A program made the position numbers and the translations under genes. A stretch of 64,000 nucleotides of DNA from Ulva prolifera (Eukaryota; Chlorophyta; Ulvophyceae; Ulvales; Ulvaceae): positions 12,178,002 to 12,242,001 of the forward strand of contig CM041197.1 of assembly GCA_023078555.1 (NCBI GenBank). Reading direction: 5' to 3'. Of this stretch, positions 63,536-64,000 are shown in pieces. Numbering within the stretch: the stretch's first letter is position 1; every line of letters begins with the position of its first letter. The notes under the pieces were generated by a model. That model was not told the DNA's origin and searched no databases. It was given only the letters and a program-made list of their open reading frames with translations.

Positions 63536-64000
63536 TGCGGAAAACGATCGAATCATCAAAATCTGAGCATGCAGTGCTGTTCGGAACATGCATAATGCTA
63601 AAATACACCATTTCCGTCGTTTCTGTGACAGATGTATGAGGCTACGGAGCATGCGTGTGGCTGCTAGGCACCTTTGGGCACTGTATTTGGATGCGGAAAA
63701 CGATGGAATCATCAAATCTAGCATGCGGTGCTGTTCGGAACATGCATAAATGCTAGAATACACCATTTCCGTCGTTTCTTGTGACAGATGTATGAGGCTA
63801 CGGAGCATGCGTGTGCTGCTGAGGTGCACCTGTGGGCACTGTAATTTGGATGCGGAACACGATCGAATCATCAAATCTGAGGATTGCAGTGCTGTTCGAC
63901 ATGCTTAATGCTAGAATACTCCAGCTCCGTCGTTTCCATGACAGATTAAGAGGCTAGGTGCGTGCGCGTCCTGCTGAGGTGCACTTGTGCTGCTGAGGTG
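63536..64000 (+). repeat. 160/179-bp satellite after the gap
   Basis: The same family in the same orientation, including the TGCTAAAATACACC and ACGATGGAATC marker pair (about 63.6 and 63.7 kb) and then a long monomer of the GCACTTGTG subtype. Several single-base deletions occur in under 500 bp, so sequence quality is low here. The window ends inside a monomer. Confidence 0.93.

Noticed and set aside
1-64000. CRISPR-like or spacer-containing array.
   Set aside because: Units are contiguous 160-179 bp direct repeats with no variable spacers, and no associated genes exist.
1-64000. rRNA, tRNA, telomere repeat or LTR retrotransposon sequence.
   Set aside because: No conserved rRNA core, tRNA-like arms, short telomeric repeat runs, long terminal direct repeats or reverse transcriptase motifs were seen while reading both strands.

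Overview
This window is almost entirely non-coding nuclear repeat DNA from a eukaryote. About 54 kb is one satellite family arranged head to tail, with a basic monomer of 160 bp and a long variant of 179 bp. I estimate about 325 monomers. No bacterial gene organisation, rRNA, tRNA, CRISPR array or recognisable housekeeping gene is visible. Most open reading frames in the satellite come from the same monomer being read again and again. They are not genes.

Layout: (1) 1-35412, satellite. The part before about 17.4 kb carries a different set of monomer variants from the part after it, and the first ~19.6 kb is full of single-base indels that look like uncorrected sequencing errors. (2) 35413-45097, a 9,685-bp island that I identify as a CACTA (EnSpm/CMC superfamily) DNA transposon. 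It has 25-bp terminal inverted repeats starting CACTACAAGAAACC, 24/25 identical, flanked by a 3-bp target duplication ATG. Removing the element and one ATG restores an exact 160-bp monomer. (3) 45098-63153, the same satellite in the same orientation and phase. (4) 63154-63535, a gap of 382 N. (5) 63536-64000, more satellite.

The transposon has a left unique flank (35438-36891), a second and unrelated tandem array of 175-bp units (36892-41190, 24.6 copies with no length change), and a right unique flank (41191-45072). The right flank contains long but broken stretches of open reading frame (best at 41278-43461). They look like a decayed protein-coding gene or captured gene fragments. I recognise no transposase domain, so this copy is probably non-autonomous or dead.

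The satellite has higher-order structure. Marker monomers recur at kilobase intervals, there is a tandem duplication of ~3,116 bp, and several 1-2 kb blocks are copied at 5.75 kb and 3.46 kb distances. The monomer length, higher-order organisation and array size would suit a centromeric, pericentromeric or subtelomeric region, but sequence alone does not prove this. The CACTA ends match the plant En/Spm type closely, so a green-lineage host is the best guess. EnSpm-like elements also occur in animals and other eukaryotes, so the organism stays open.
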